Below, one piece after another: positions 25,612 to 35,134 of a stretch of 52,335 nucleotides of DNA (positions within the stretch are counted from its first letter, which is position 1; every line of letters begins with the position of its first letter). The position numbers were made by a program, and so were the translations under genes. Source of the DNA: Acetobacter sp. (GTDB lineage: Bacteria; Pseudomonadota; Alphaproteobacteria; Acetobacterales; Acetobacteraceae). Where the stretch lies: positions 1 to 52,335 of the forward strand of contig JAAYUA010000077.1 of assembly GCA_012517935.1 (NCBI GenBank). The letters run 5' to 3'. The notes under the pieces were generated by a model. It did no database searches. It was not told the origin of the DNA and saw nothing but the letters and a program-made list of their open reading frames with translations.

Positions 25612-27819
25612 TTATTTACCAGAGCCTTTCCTACGATTACGTGTCCGAGGCTTTGTTGCAGATGATTTCGGAGACTCTTCCGCAGGGTCCAGCCCCAGAC
25701 GCAGCGCTTCAAGGCGGCGGACCTCATCACGGAGGCGAGCTGCGGTTTCAAATTCAAGATCAGCCGCAGCAGCACGCATTTTCTTTTCAATTGCGGCAAT
25801 CGTGTCATCAAGAGTCTGTCCGACAAATTCATCAGACACCTCCTGTTCCGGTTTGACCGTTACATAATCCTGCTCAAAAACAGACCCGACAATATCACCG
25901 ATATGTTTACGCACACTTTGCGGCGTAATCCCGTGTTCACGGTTCCACAAATCCTGTTTTTCACGTCGTCTGGCTGTTTCCTCAATGGCGTAACGAAGAC
26001 TGTCCGTCATCTTGTCCGCATAAAGAATGACACGGCCATCAACATTGCGGGCAGCTCGTCCGATCGTCTGCACCAGAGATGTGCGGGAGCGAAGAAATCC
26101 TTCCTTGTCTGCATCAAGGATGGCCACCAGAGAGCATTCAGGAATATCCAGCCCCTCACGCAGCAGATTGATCCCGATCAGAACATCAAACGCTCCCAGA
26201 CGCAGGTCGCGGATGATCTCGATGCGTTCGAGAGTATCAATATCAGAATGCATGTAACGCACCCTGATCCCTGCCTCATGCATATATTCAGTGAGATCTT
26301 CTGCCATTTTCTTGGTCAGAACCGTAACCAGAATACGACCACCTCCGGCAGCCACAGAGCGGCATTCCGCAAGAAGATCATCGACCTGATGTTCGACAGG
26401 CCGCACATCCGTAACCGGATCAATCAATCCGGTCGGCCGGATCAATTGCTCGCTGACAACCCCGCAGGTCTGCTTCATTTCCCACGGCCCCGGAGTTGCA
26501 CTGACAAACAGGGTTTGCGGTCGGAAACGATCCCATTCCTCAAATTTCAAAGGTCGGTTATCAAGACAGGACGGCAGACGGAAACCGAATTCCGTCAGAG
26601 TGCTTTTCCGTGCGTGATCCCCTCTTTCCATGCCTCCGATCTGCGGTACCGTAACGTGACTTTCATCAACGATCAGCAAGGCATCTTCCGGCAGATATTC
26701 AAACAGGGTTGGCGGTGGATCTCCCGGCTTGCGACCCGACAGATAACGCGAATAGTTCTCGATCCCCTTACAGACACCCGTCGTTTCGATCATCTCAAGA
26801 TCAAAGGTCGTACGCTGCTGAAGACGCTCGGCTTCCAGAAGCTTGCCCTCGCGGTTAAAGCGATCGAGTTGCTCCCGGAGCTCCTGTTTGATCTGTGATA
26901 CAGCCTGATTCAGTGTCGGTCTTGGCGTCACATAATGGCTGTTGGCGTAGATACTGATTTCCTGAAGATCACCGGTTTTTTCACCAGTCAGAGGATCAAA
27001 TTCAATAATACTGTCAATTTCATCCCCAAACAGGCTGATCCGCCATGCCCTGTCCTCATTCTGGACGGGAAAAACATCGACCGTTTCTCCCCTTACGCGA
27101 AATGTTCCTCGCCCGAACGCCATATCGTTACGCCGATACTGCAACTCGACCAGAGCACGGATCAGTTTCTCTCTGTCGGTCTCGCCCCCCGCTTCAAGAC
27201 GAACGACCATCCGGGAATAGGTTTCAACTGAACCAATACCGTAAATGCAGGAAACAGACGCGACGATAATGACATCGTTTCTTTCCAGAAGCGCCTGCGT
27301 TGCCGCGTGACGCATACGGTCAATCTGTTCGTTAATCTGGCTGTCTTTTTCGATATATGTATCAGACCGGGGCACATAGGCCTCTGGTTGATAATAATCA
27401 TAATAACTTACGAAATACTCAACCGCATTATGCGGGAAAAACTGTTTCATCTCGCCATAAATCTGTGCGGCAAGAGTTTTGTTCGGGGCAAGAATCAGAG
27501 TGGGTTTCTGGGTGGCTTCGATGATTTTCGCCATCGAAAATGTCTTTCCAGACCCGGTAACACCAAGCAGAACCTGATCACGTTCCGCTGCCTCAAGGCC
27601 TTCAGTCAATTCCTTGATGGCCCGCGGCTGATCTCCGGCAGGCTCATATTCGGAAACAACAACCATTCTGTTCTTCTTTTCCCGCGCCGGAAGACGCTCC
27701 GGCTGGAAAAGCAGAGGCATGGAAGAAGCGAGTGTGCTGCGGGAACTTGCGGTCATCTTTCCAAGATGATGCGCCAGACGCTCCAGATCAAGGACTTCGA
27801 TGCTGGGGAGCAGAAACAT
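25612..27819 (-). CDS. uvrB: Excinuclease ABC subunit B
   Basis: UvrB is the damage-verifying helicase-like subunit of nucleotide excision repair. Walker A is GVTGSGKT (residues 86-93), the beta-hairpin region contains [20 protein letters not shown], motif II is [13 protein letters not shown], and motifs V-VI are [22 protein letters not shown] and QTIGRAARN. The C-terminal UVR domain ([22 protein letters not shown]) binds UvrA and UvrC. The start is unsettled. ATG 27819 has GGGGAG just before it, but that site lies in a strong hairpin. ATG 27756 would give 714 residues, and the conserved core starts near [10 protein letters not shown]. rne lies directly upstream on the same strand. Confidence 0.96.
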   Translation of the reverse strand: MFLLPSIEVLDLERLAHHLGKMTASSRSTLASSMPLLFQPERLPAREKKNRMVVVSEYEPAGDQPRAIKELTEGLEAAERDQVLLGVTGSGKTFSMAKIIEATQKPTLILAPNKTLAAQIYGEMKQFFPHNAVEYFVSYYDYYQPEAYVPRSDTYIEKDSQINEQIDRMRHAATQALLERNDVIIVASVSCIYGIGSVETYSRMVVRLEAGGETDREKLIRALVELQYRRNDMAFGRGTFRVRGETVDVFPVQNEDRAWRISLFGDEIDSIIEFDPLTGEKTGDLQEISIYANSHYVTPRPTLNQAVSQIKQELREQLDRFNREGKLLEAERLQQRTTFDLEMIETTGVCKGIENYSRYLSGRKPGDPPPTLFEYLPEDALLIVDESHVTVPQIGGMERGDHARKSTLTEFGFRLPSCLDNRPLKFEEWDRFRPQTLFVSATPGPWEMKQTCGVVSEQLIRPTGLIDPVTDVRPVEHQVDDLLAECRSVAAGGGRILVTVLTKKMAEDLTEYMHEAGIRVRYMHSDIDTLERIEIIRDLRLGAFDVLIGINLLREGLDIPECSLVAILDADKEGFLRSRTSLVQTIGRAARNVDGRVILYADKMTDSLRYAIEETARRREKQDLWNREHGITPQSVRKHIGDIVGSVFEQDYVTVKPEQEVSDEFVGQTLDDTIAAIEKKMRAAAADLEFETAARLRDEVRRLEALRLGLDPAEESPKSSATKPRTRNRRKGSGK

Positions 27820-27831
27820 CTGCTCCCCAGC
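27802..27831 (-). promoter_or_regulatory. Hairpin between rne and uvrB enclosing the first uvrB ribosome site
   Basis: GCTGGGGAGCAGA (27802-27814 as read on the plus strand) pairs perfectly over 13 bp with 27819-27831, with a 4-nt loop. It begins 12 nt after the rne stop. On the minus strand no T-tract follows, so it is a poor intrinsic terminator. It contains the GGGGAG and ATG that would start the longer UvrB. Confidence 0.6.
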
Positions 27832-27843
27832 ATATTTTACGCC

Positions 27844-30456
27844 TCAGCGGTTCCACCATCCCTTCCGGGGAGCGGCAACAGCAGAAGCATCGTCACCGAT
27901 CACGGTCGGCTCAACCACGACTGCAGCACGACGCGGAGCTGTTTTCTCGCGTTTTTTCTCAGGCTCCTCGGAAGAGGAAACCTCTTCAACCGGAGCCTCT
28001 ATCGCCACAGGCTCAGCATCAACCGATTTACGACGCGGACGTCCCCGACGACGTGCAGGCTTCTTCGCTGCGACCTCCTCTTCAACGACCTCAACCACAG
28101 CAGGCACATCTTCCTGAACTTCAGGCACTTCCGCTATGGTTTGAATCTGAACCGGAGTGACACGCTTCGGCTCCTGCACGACGCCTTCTGTCTGCTCAAG
28201 CAGATCGAAAATGTCGGTATAACCGCCACCAAATGGATCAGCCGGCGTTGGCCCTTTCCAGCCACCAGGGGCTTTCTCGGTCCGGTTCTGCTGGAGCGGA
28301 CGCGATTGTTGAGGGCGAGGCTCCTCTTCAGCATCCTTCCATGACGGCTGGTAACGATTATTACCCTTCCGCGCCGTTCTGGTCCGGCTCCGCCCAGGCA
28401 TCAGATTGTCAGCATGTGCCGGGATGTCGTTCTGCCCTTCTCCCATCGGCGACTGAGAGATTTCGGCCGAAATATCTGAGGAAGAATGATCATCGTCTTC
28501 CCCATCGACTTCCTCACCCGCATTCTGGAAATAGGGCTGCCCCCCCTCGGATCCACGAATCTCGTTCGCTTCCCGCGGTCCACGGCGACGACGACGACGG
28601 CGGCGGCGGCGCTGCCCTGTTTCACCTTCTTCAGCGACCGGAGCCGAATTTTCTTCCTCGGCTACCGGTTCAATGACTTCCGGAACAGTCTCGATTGTTT
28701 CGCGGGCTTCATGAACATGCGGGATCTCCTGATCCTGCGAAAGCACCGGAGCGGAAGAATGACGAACCTGAAGGTCTCTGATCCGTTCGATCCGCAATGT
28801 CGGCGGAGGAAGAGATGAATCTGCCTCAAAGGCGATCCTGACGCCGCAACGATCTTCAACTTCAGCGAGCCAAGAGCGTTTCTGGTTCAGAATATAAAGC
28901 GCGATCTCTCCGGCCACATAGACTACGAGTTCTGCATTGGGACGACGTCCAGCTTCGTCTTCAATCGCGCGAAGAACATGAAGAGCCGAGCTTTCAATCC
29001 CGCGCAGAATTCCTGTTCCCTGACAGTGCGGGCAGGCAACGAATGCAGATTCAGCAACTGAAGGCCGCAGACGCTGCCGCGACATTTCCAGCAAGCCGAA
29101 ATGTGAAATTCCGCCAACCTGAATGCGCGCACGATCATGACGCAAGGCGTCTTTCAGTCGACGCTCGACCTGCGCATTGTGACGGCGTGATTCCATATCG
29201 ATAAAATCGATAACGATCAGGCCCGCCAGATCCCGCAGACGCAGCTGACGCGCGACTTCTTCCGCAGCTTCAAGATTGGTGCGGACTGCCGTTTCCTCGA
29301 TATTGCGCTCACGTGTGGAGCGACCCGAATTCACGTCGATCGCAACCAGCGCTTCGGTCTGATTGATGACCAGATATCCACCGGATCGCAACTGGACCGT
29401 CGGCGACAGCATGGCATCCAGATGACCTTCAATCTGGTAATGCGCAAAAAGAGGCTGATGCTCACGCCGCCACTGAACAACCTTCTGTATGTTCTGCGGC
29501 ATCAGCATGCGCATGAAATCGCGCGCGGACTTATAACCATGCTCGCCATCAACGATGATTTCTTCGATCTCACGCGTATAGAGATCGCGGATGGCCCGCT
29601 TGACCAAGCTGGCTTCTTCATAAATCAGCGCCGGAGCCACAGACTGCATGGTCAGATCACGAATATCATCCCACAAATGGAGCAGATATTCGCAGTCACG
29701 CATGATTTCCGGTCGAGGGCGCTGCGCCCCGGCTGTCCGGACGATCATTGCCATGCCATGCGGCAACTGAAGTTCCGCAATGATGTCCTTGAGACGACGA
29801 CGATCATTGACTGATGTGATTTTGCGCGAAACGCCACCGCCACGCAGTGCATTCGGCATCAGCACGCAATAACGTCCTGCCAGCGAAACATAGGTTGTCA
29901 GTGCGGCCCCCTTGTTGCCGCGCTCTTCCTTCACAACCTGCACCAGAAGAATCTGGCGACGACGGATCACTTCCTGGATTTTATAACTTCTCAGGAAACG
30001 CGACATCCGGCGCTGGATCAGAGCCTCATCACCCGTATCGGTTTCACCACCGACATATTCCGGGGGGGCTTCACCAGCACCGTCAGACGGAGCTTCAGTA
30101 TACTCGGTTACACCTTCACTGGCGTCCTCAGAATCCTGCTCCGCTTCGTCAGAAACAGCCGCGACTTCATCTTCGTCCTGCAACGCAAGGAGTTTCTCGC
30201 GATCAGCAACCGGGATCTGATAATAGTCTGGATGAATTTCGCTGAACGCCAGAAAACCGTGTCTGTTTCCACCATATTCAACGAAAGCGGCCTGAAGACT
30301 GGGCTCAACACGAATGACTTTCGCGAGATAAATATTGCCCTTGAGCTGTTTTTTAGCAGATGACTCTACGTCATAATCTTCAAGACGGTTTCCATCCATC
30401 ACAACGACGCGTGTTTCTTCCGCGTGCGTTGCATCGATCAGCATACGCCTGGTCAT
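27844..30456 (-). CDS. rne: Ribonuclease E (RNase E/G family)
   Basis: RNase E is the endoribonuclease that starts mRNA decay and processes rRNA and tRNA. The S1 domain opens the protein (GNIYLAKVIRVEPSLQAAFV, YGGNRHGFLAFSEIHPDYY) and is split by a highly acidic insert (about residues 95-145), as in alphaproteobacteria. The DNase I-like catalytic region has VAIDVNSGRSTRERNIEET and LIVIDFIDME, with the two metal aspartates, and the zinc link is CPHCQGTG. The C-terminal 300 residues are unstructured, with ten consecutive arginines (RNA binding), acidic patches, and a lysine/arginine end, presumably the degradosome scaffold. Length is 870. Its 5' region of over 500 nt may carry autoregulatory RNA structure. 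Confidence 0.95.
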   Translation of the reverse strand: MTRRMLIDATHAEETRVVVMDGNRLEDYDVESSAKKQLKGNIYLAKVIRVEPSLQAAFVEYGGNRHGFLAFSEIHPDYYQIPVADREKLLALQDEDEVAAVSDEAEQDSEDASEGVTEYTEAPSDGAGEAPPEYVGGETDTGDEALIQRRMSRFLRSYKIQEVIRRRQILLVQVVKEERGNKGAALTTYVSLAGRYCVLMPNALRGGGVSRKITSVNDRRRLKDIIAELQLPHGMAMIVRTAGAQRPRPEIMRDCEYLLHLWDDIRDLTMQSVAPALIYEEASLVKRAIRDLYTREIEEIIVDGEHGYKSARDFMRMLMPQNIQKVVQWRREHQPLFAHYQIEGHLDAMLSPTVQLRSGGYLVINQTEALVAIDVNSGRSTRERNIEETAVRTNLEAAEEVARQLRLRDLAGLIVIDFIDMESRRHNAQVERRLKDALRHDRARIQVGGISHFGLLEMSRQRLRPSVAESAFVACPHCQGTGILRGIESSALHVLRAIEDEAGRRPNAELVVYVAGEIALYILNQKRSWLAEVEDRCGVRIAFEADSSLPPPTLRIERIRDLQVRHSSAPVLSQDQEIPHVHEARETIETVPEVIEPVAEEENSAPVAEEGETGQRRRRRRRRRRGPREANEIRGSEGGQPYFQNAGEEVDGEDDDHSSSDISAEISQSPMGEGQNDIPAHADNLMPGRSRTRTARKGNNRYQPSWKDAEEEPRPQQSRPLQQNRTEKAPGGWKGPTPADPFGGGYTDIFDLLEQTEGVVQEPKRVTPVQIQTIAEVPEVQEDVPAVVEVVEEEVAAKKPARRRGRPRRKSVDAEPVAIEAPVEEVSSSEEPEKKREKTAPRRAAVVVEPTVIGDDASAVAAPRKGWWNR
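28582..28611 (-). repeat. Trinucleotide run encoding ten arginines in rne
   Basis: Ten consecutive CGC/CGT codons (minus strand) form a 30-nt trinucleotide tract inside rne. Such tracts can change length by slippage, without a frameshift. The encoded stretch probably binds RNA. Confidence 0.8.
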
Positions 30457-30979
30457 AAAATAAAGAACTCCGGAGAGCTTCCATCAGGCCATGCCTGGAC
30501 AACAGTTCGGTCATAGACCTGTCTCCGGGAAAGGGCATGGGAAGCGAATAAACAAGATCGCCGGGGACGAAATTTCAGTGTTTCCGGAAGCGAGATACCG
30601 ACAGAACAACAGGCGGGCGGCACCAGCCACCTTATGCCCGGATTGTTTCCTGCCTGTCAGTCGTCTCCGGTCTCTATTCATCTACCCAGACAATCGGCCA
30701 AAAATGATCGGCAGTAATTCCTCTCCCGCTTTCTGCCGGCGACCATCGCAAACAACAGGAAGCGGAAAATATACGCCTCCGAGTAAATCAGAAGACACAT
30801 ATGCCTGTAGCAATGTTGGCGTAAAAAAAGGCTTTATGCAAGCTACTTTCCATCAGGGCTGCGCATCAGGAATGGCACAAAAATATCGCGACCATAATTT
30901 TGCCACATGTTTTTATACAGAATTCATATCTTCGAGCGACAATCGATCCAACATTGATCAATCAATATCAGAGCGCCGC
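30457..30979. other. Divergent intergenic stretch between rne and the amidase gene
   Basis: About 520 nt separate the two starts. The stretch should hold both promoters and the rne 5' leader, which in enterobacteria is long and controls rne by feedback. I see no certain promoter box, conserved stem or gene. A frame open upstream of the amidase start has no coding character. Confidence 0.55.
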
Positions 30980-31864
30980 ATGAAACGACCTGAGTCCTCT
31001 GGTTCCCCCAGCGAACAGAGCCCGTCCTTCAGCACGGAACTGTCACGTCGTACTATTCTGACGGCTGCTGCCGGCGGACTGTTAGCCATTCCAGCCACCG
31101 CCAGCAGCCGCACCACTTCCCCTCATCCACATCTTGCTGCTCCCGCAATAAGCCACAATATCCCGCCCCTCATTGTTCTGGATCCGGGACACGGCGGCAA
31201 AGATCCGGGGGCTATCGGCCATAGCGGCACTTACGAAAAACATATTTCGATTGCGGCCGCTCATGAACTGCAACGTCAGTTGACCATGAACAACAGATAC
31301 CGCGTGACAATGACACGCACAGCCGATCATTTCATACCTTTGGAGCAACGGGTCGAGATCGCCCAGCAAAAACGCGCCGCGCTTTTCATATCCATGCACG
31401 CCGATGCGCTTCACGACCCACATATCTGCGGTGCCAGCGTTTATACCCTCAGCAGCCATGCTTCCGATGCACAATCAGCCGCATTGGCCGCCAAGGAAAA
31501 TAATGCCGATGCGTTTGGGGAGGCACATTTCCATGCCACTTCCCCGGAAGTTCAAGCCATTCTTGCAAGTCTGGTTACAGAAGAAACAAGACAGGGCTCC
31601 GCAAGGCTGGCTGGATCAATTGTTTCCTCATTCGGACCGAAAATTGCTCTGCTGCACAATCCGTCACGTCACGCAGCATTTGTCGTTCTGAAATCAGCGC
31701 AAATTCCGTCAGTTCTTGTCGAAATGGGCTTCATGTCAAACGCGCAGGATGAGCAATCACTGAAAAGACCGGAACATCGCCAGAAAATCGCACTCTCCAT
31801 GTGCAGTGCCGTTGATCGTTATTTTTCCAACACAAGCACAGGGAACGGGAATTTTTCCGGTTGA
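30980..31864 (+). CDS. N-acetylmuramoyl-L-alanine amidase, Tat-exported (AmiC-like)
   Basis: The amidase cuts the peptide from the glycan strand during daughter-cell separation. The N-terminus has a twin-arginine signal: LSRRTILTAAAGGLLAIPA. The amidase_3 domain (about residues 65-285) has the zinc blocks LDPGHGGKDPGAIG, LFISMHADAL, and the catalytic Glu in VLVEMGFMSN. It lacks the AMIN domain of E. coli AmiC, so it is closer to AmiA in layout, at 294 residues. ATG 30980 is chosen because it starts a normal Tat signal. The gene diverges from rne. Confidence 0.9.
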   Translation: MKRPESSGSPSEQSPSFSTELSRRTILTAAAGGLLAIPATASSRTTSPHPHLAAPAISHNIPPLIVLDPGHGGKDPGAIGHSGTYEKHISIAAAHELQRQLTMNNRYRVTMTRTADHFIPLEQRVEIAQQKRAALFISMHADALHDPHICGASVYTLSSHASDAQSAALAAKENNADAFGEAHFHATSPEVQAILASLVTEETRQGSARLAGSIVSSFGPKIALLHNPSRHAAFVVLKSAQIPSVLVEMGFMSNAQDEQSLKRPEHRQKIALSMCSAVDRYFSNTSTGNGNFSG

Positions 31865-31933
31865 GAGAGCTCGGGAAAGTCAAAAAGAGCTATTCCCGTA
31901 ATAAAAAACATCATCAATTAATAATTGGACTGA

Positions 31934-31960
31934 CTGAAAATCTCACATGCCGATTTTCAG
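31934..31960. terminator. Perfect 9-bp hairpin in the gap between amidase and moaB
   Basis: CTGAAAATC (31934-31942) pairs with GATTTTCAG (31952-31960) around a 9-nt loop, in the gap between two convergent genes. A second inverted repeat, CGGGAA/TTCCCG (31872-31877, 31893-31898), lies just after the amidase stop. Neither has a clean T-tract on the right side, so termination is only probable. Confidence 0.35.
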
Positions 31961-32040
31961 CCACTTCATGAGAAAAATTGTTTTATTAAAAACAGCAGAC
32001 TATATGTTGGCCTATTACTTCCAAAGCTCAAAGCATCCGC

Positions 32041-32580
32041 TTACGCTCCGCTATCACTACTTCCTAAACGCGGCATAAGTTCGACAAAATTGCAGGGCCG
32101 GTGCCTGCTGTCCAACTGGAATTTCAAGATATCGTCCCAACCATCCTTTACTGCTCCGGATGATCCCGGCAACGCGAAAAGATATGTTCCCTTCGCGACA
32201 CCCGCGAGGGCTCTGGACTGAATTGTTGATGTGCCAATCTTGGCATAGGAAAGCATTCTGAAAAGCTCTCCGAAACCTTCAATCCGTTTTTCCAGAACGC
32301 GATCAAACGCTTCGGGCGTAACATCCCGACCTGTGACGCCCGTGCCGCCGGTTGTAATGACAACATCGACCATTGGATCATCCGTCCAACGCGTCAGATA
32401 TGCGGCGATAAGATCCAGATCATCCGCGACAATTGCACGATCAGCCAGCACATGACCTGCGCCCTCCAATCTTTGAACCAGAATGCGACCCGAAACATCT
32501 GTTTCAAGAGTCCGCGTATCTGACACGGTCAAGACCGCGATCCTTACCGGAACAAAAACAAGCGTTTCATCAATGGGCAT
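32041..32580 (-). CDS. moaB: Molybdenum cofactor biosynthesis protein B
   Basis: MoaB/Mog proteins adenylylate molybdopterin before molybdate insertion. The family blocks are [38 protein letters not shown], the [19 protein letters not shown] stretch, and [16 protein letters not shown], which match MoaB rather than MogA in length. ATG 32580 is preferred; a GTG three codons earlier (32589) is also in frame. Length is 179 residues. Such genes serve molybdenum enzymes such as the aldehyde oxidoreductases of this family; no such gene is in the window. Confidence 0.92.
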   Translation of the reverse strand: MPIDETLVFVPVRIAVLTVSDTRTLETDVSGRILVQRLEGAGHVLADRAIVADDLDLIAAYLTRWTDDPMVDVVITTGGTGVTGRDVTPEAFDRVLEKRIEGFGELFRMLSYAKIGTSTIQSRALAGVAKGTYLFALPGSSGAVKDGWDDILKFQLDSRHRPCNFVELMPRLGSSDSGA

Positions 32581-32726
32581 TTTCAACACACTTACAAAAA
32601 TCTGAAATTTCAGTCTCTAAAATATCGTTATCATGAAAAAAGGAAAGAGAAGATATCTCCGCTGTATTTTCTCTCGAACGCATGGCTGAATGGCACGTTC
32701 GTTCGAGAAAAACACTGCAACGGCCT

Positions 32727-33857
32727 TCAGATATAATACTCTTCCAAAGGCGCAAAACCATTAAATCGTGTCGAGCAATATGTGGAGACATAGGCACCGG
32801 TGCCATCAATCTGGACGCGATCCCCTGCCTTCAAATCGTTCGGCATTTCATAATGACTTTTTTCATACATGATGTCCGCACCATCACAGGTCGGTCCAGC
32901 AAAATAGACCTGCTCCATATGACCATCGCGACCATCAACACCAATTTGATAACGGATTGACTCACCTTCAGTTTCCGCAAGACCGCCAAAACGTCCGATA
33001 TCGAGATAGACCCAGCGGGGACCGCCCTCACGACCACGCCGGCTGACCAGAACAACCTCGGAAGATACTGTTCCGGCTTCTCCGACAATATAACGACCGG
33101 GCTCAACCAGCATTTCCGGCAATGCATTGCCGAAACAGCGAGTCATCGTGCGGAAAATCACGTCTGCAAAATGATCGATGCCCGGAATATCTTCACGATA
33201 GCGGATGGGAAATCCACCACCCATGTTGACCATCCGAAGCTCAAGACCGTCTTTTGTCAGATCATGGAACAGATCAGCAGCGCGCGTTATCGCAGCTTCA
33301 TAGGCTGCTGCTGAAGTTTGCTGGCTGCCGACATGGAAAGAGACACCGAACGGCTCCATTCCCATCTCTTTCGCCTTGAGCATCAGCTCTCTGGCACTCT
33401 CAACCGTGGTGCCGAATTTGCGCGAAAGCGGCCATTCAGCTCCATAATTATCGACAAGAAGACGGCAATAGACTCTGGAACCTGGCGCATGTTCAGCCAG
33501 CTTTTCCAGCTCCTCAATGCTATCAAATGCAAAAAGACGGACGCCAGCTTCCCATGCTTTCGCAATAGCTGATGCTTTTTTCACGGTATTTCCGAAGGAG
33601 ATATGCTCCGGAGCGGCCCCGGCCTTCAGGCAGAGATCAATTTCTTCCCATGAAGCTGCATCAAAGCATGAGCCCAACTGAACCAGACGTTCAATCACCG
33701 GAACAGCCGGATTGGCTTTGACAGCATAATAAATGCGGGCAGCAGGCAGAACAGTATTGAGGCGCGAGTAACGCTCTTCAACCGCGTCAACATCAACGAC
33801 GAGGCAAGGCGTTGGCAAATCATTTTCACGAATGAATTGAGACACTTTGGGCGTCAT
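32727..33857 (-). CDS. Ornithine (or diaminopimelate-type) decarboxylase, alanine-racemase fold
   Basis: The enzyme decarboxylates ornithine to putrescine using PLP; related forms also take lysine. The PLP lysine is K47 in YYAVKANP, followed by FDAASWEEID, GNTVKKASAI, the FHVGSQ and MVNMGGGFP blocks, PLP-phosphate binding in EPGRYIVGEAGT, and the active-site cysteine C324 in GPTCDGAD. Substrate specificity is read from the GPTCDGAD block and the overall length of 376, both typical of alphaproteobacterial ODC; the exact choice between ornithine and lysine is not certain. AGAGGG lies 10 nt before the ATG. Upstream on the same strand is a structured leader with its own reading frame. Confidence 0.9.
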   Translation of the reverse strand: MTPKVSQFIRENDLPTPCLVVDVDAVEERYSRLNTVLPAARIYYAVKANPAVPVIERLVQLGSCFDAASWEEIDLCLKAGAAPEHISFGNTVKKASAIAKAWEAGVRLFAFDSIEELEKLAEHAPGSRVYCRLLVDNYGAEWPLSRKFGTTVESARELMLKAKEMGMEPFGVSFHVGSQQTSAAAYEAAITRAADLFHDLTKDGLELRMVNMGGGFPIRYREDIPGIDHFADVIFRTMTRCFGNALPEMLVEPGRYIVGEAGTVSSEVVLVSRRGREGGPRWVYLDIGRFGGLAETEGESIRYQIGVDGRDGHMEQVYFAGPTCDGADIMYEKSHYEMPNDLKAGDRVQIDGTGAYVSTYCSTRFNGFAPLEEYYI

Positions 33858-34060
33858 AGCACTTACCCTCTTTCTATAGTTCGCGATAATCCATAGCGAA
33901 CATGTGTTGCGAAACGGTCGAACGGACCGACGACCCGGGCCCTTAGGGCGCCCGGCTGCCAGAACGCTTGACGTCGTTGCGTAACCTCAAAGGGCCAGTG
34001 GCACGTGCGTTGCTGCGTGTGGGTGCGCATATGGCGCTAAATCACTACTGACGCAATAGA
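33858..34060 (-). promoter_or_regulatory. Structured leader of the ornithine decarboxylase gene, speF-like
   Basis: The leader holds several stems in series on the minus strand: CGGTC/GACCG around 33913-33929, GTTCGC/GCGAAC around 33882-33902, and a very stable CCGGGC/GCCCGG element around 33935-33955. A conserved RNA element called speF is known upstream of alphaproteobacterial ornithine decarboxylase genes. Position and shape fit, but I cannot verify a match to its consensus by eye. Confidence 0.55.
33863..34030 (-). CDS. Possible 55-codon upstream reading frame in the ODC leader
   Basis: ATG at 34030 opens a 55-residue frame ending in TAA at 33863-33865, only 5 nt before the decarboxylase ATG. 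It starts MRTHTQQRTCHWPFEV and ends VRYGLSRTIERG, with ten arginines. The ribosome site of the decarboxylase (AGAGGG) lies in its last codons, so its translation would directly affect decarboxylase initiation. No clear ribosome site precedes its own ATG. It may instead be a chance frame through a structured RNA. Confidence 0.4.
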   Translation of the reverse strand: MRTHTQQRTCHWPFEVTQRRQAFWQPGALRARVVGPFDRFATHVRYGLSRTIERG

Positions 34061-34216
34061 AAAATCCAGCGTGACGATTTTTTTAACCTCACGTGAACAA
34101 TCACGACATTGACGAAGGAGCATCCCACACTTTCAGTGTTTTTTATGTTATTCACACGTGGGAAGATAAAAACAGAGTAATGAACAAACACCTATTACTT
34201 GCAGGATCCATGAGAC

Positions 34217-35125
34217 ATGACAGACGAAATATCCGGTATCATGGACGACATCTCTCCCCTGGAGCCACTTCGTCCTGCAAGATATTCACAGATTCTGATG
34301 CACACTTTCAAAGCCGCAATTTCAGCACCAACAACACTTGTCGCAGCAGGCTGTGCATTTTACGCAACTCTAGGTCTGTTTCCTGCCCTTAGCGCGATCA
34401 TATCCACTTACGGACTTGTCTTCGACCTGCAGGACGTCGCCCATCAGCTGAATGCCCTCCACAGACTCCTGCCTGAGGCAGCTTTCACCCTGATCCAGAG
34501 CCGCATCAATCTTCTTGTATCCGCACCATCTGCATCGCTGACACTGCGCCTTATCATCTCCATTCTTTTTGCTCTCTGGACCACCTCGACCGCAACCCGT
34601 GGCCTGCTTGCAGCGCTGAATGTCGCCTATAGAGCAAAAGAAAAACGGAATTTCCTGCGATTTCAGGCCACTGCCCTCTGCCTGACCGGGGGCACGCTGC
34701 TCGGCGTCATCCTCAGCCTGGCCGTGCTGGTCGCCATGCCGATCATCATCGACTGGATTCCCGTCTTTCTGCCCGTTCCGCCACCAGCCGGATCCATCGA
34801 ACTGGCCGTCAAGGCTGGCGGCCCGCTGATCATCACCCTGTTCGTCATGTGTGCCAGCACGGTGCTCTATACCTACGGCCCCTGCCGCAAACCGACAGCC
34901 TTGAAGCAGTCAGTTCCCGGAGCTTTCCTTGCAACCCTGCTGTGGATCACCGGCTCCATGGCATTTTCATATTATGTTGGAAACATCGCAAACTACGGTA
35001 GCACCTACGGACCTCTGGGCGCGATCGTTGCTCTGATGATGTGGTTCTTTCTGAGCGCATGGTCCGTGATGATCGGAGCTGAACTCAATGCCGCACTGGA
35101 AAAAAACAGATCCCTGAAAAAATAA
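34217..35125 (+). CDS. YihY/virulence factor BrkB family membrane protein, 302 aa
   Basis: The protein has six hydrophobic helices. The family end is clear: NYGSTYGPLGAIVALMMW, followed by WSVMIGAELNAALE. Further family features are the early CAFYATLGLFPALSAI and the central FALWTTSTATRGLLAALNVAY. The family was once taken for RNase BN, which is not correct; its function is unclear. The start at 34217 is chosen as the first ATG with a plausible AGGA upstream; a second ATG lies 8 codons in. It diverges from the decarboxylase and converges with rlpA 10 nt away. Confidence 0.88.
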   Translation: MTDEISGIMDDISPLEPLRPARYSQILMHTFKAAISAPTTLVAAGCAFYATLGLFPALSAIISTYGLVFDLQDVAHQLNALHRLLPEAAFTLIQSRINLLVSAPSASLTLRLIISILFALWTTSTATRGLLAALNVAYRAKEKRNFLRFQATALCLTGGTLLGVILSLAVLVAMPIIIDWIPVFLPVPPPAGSIELAVKAGGPLIITLFVMCASTVLYTYGPCRKPTALKQSVPGAFLATLLWITGSMAFSYYVGNIANYGSTYGPLGAIVALMMWFFLSAWSVMIGAELNAALEKNRSLKK

Positions 35126-35134
35126 GCGCCTGCC

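Noticed and set aside
25903-26898. Plus-strand frame of 331 codons opposite uvrB
   Set aside because: uvrB is conserved through this region on the minus strand; the plus frame has no domain or ribosome site.
27307-28344. Plus-strand frame of 345 codons opposite uvrB and rne
   Set aside because: It spans two real genes in antisense and has only arginine/leucine-rich shadow sequence.
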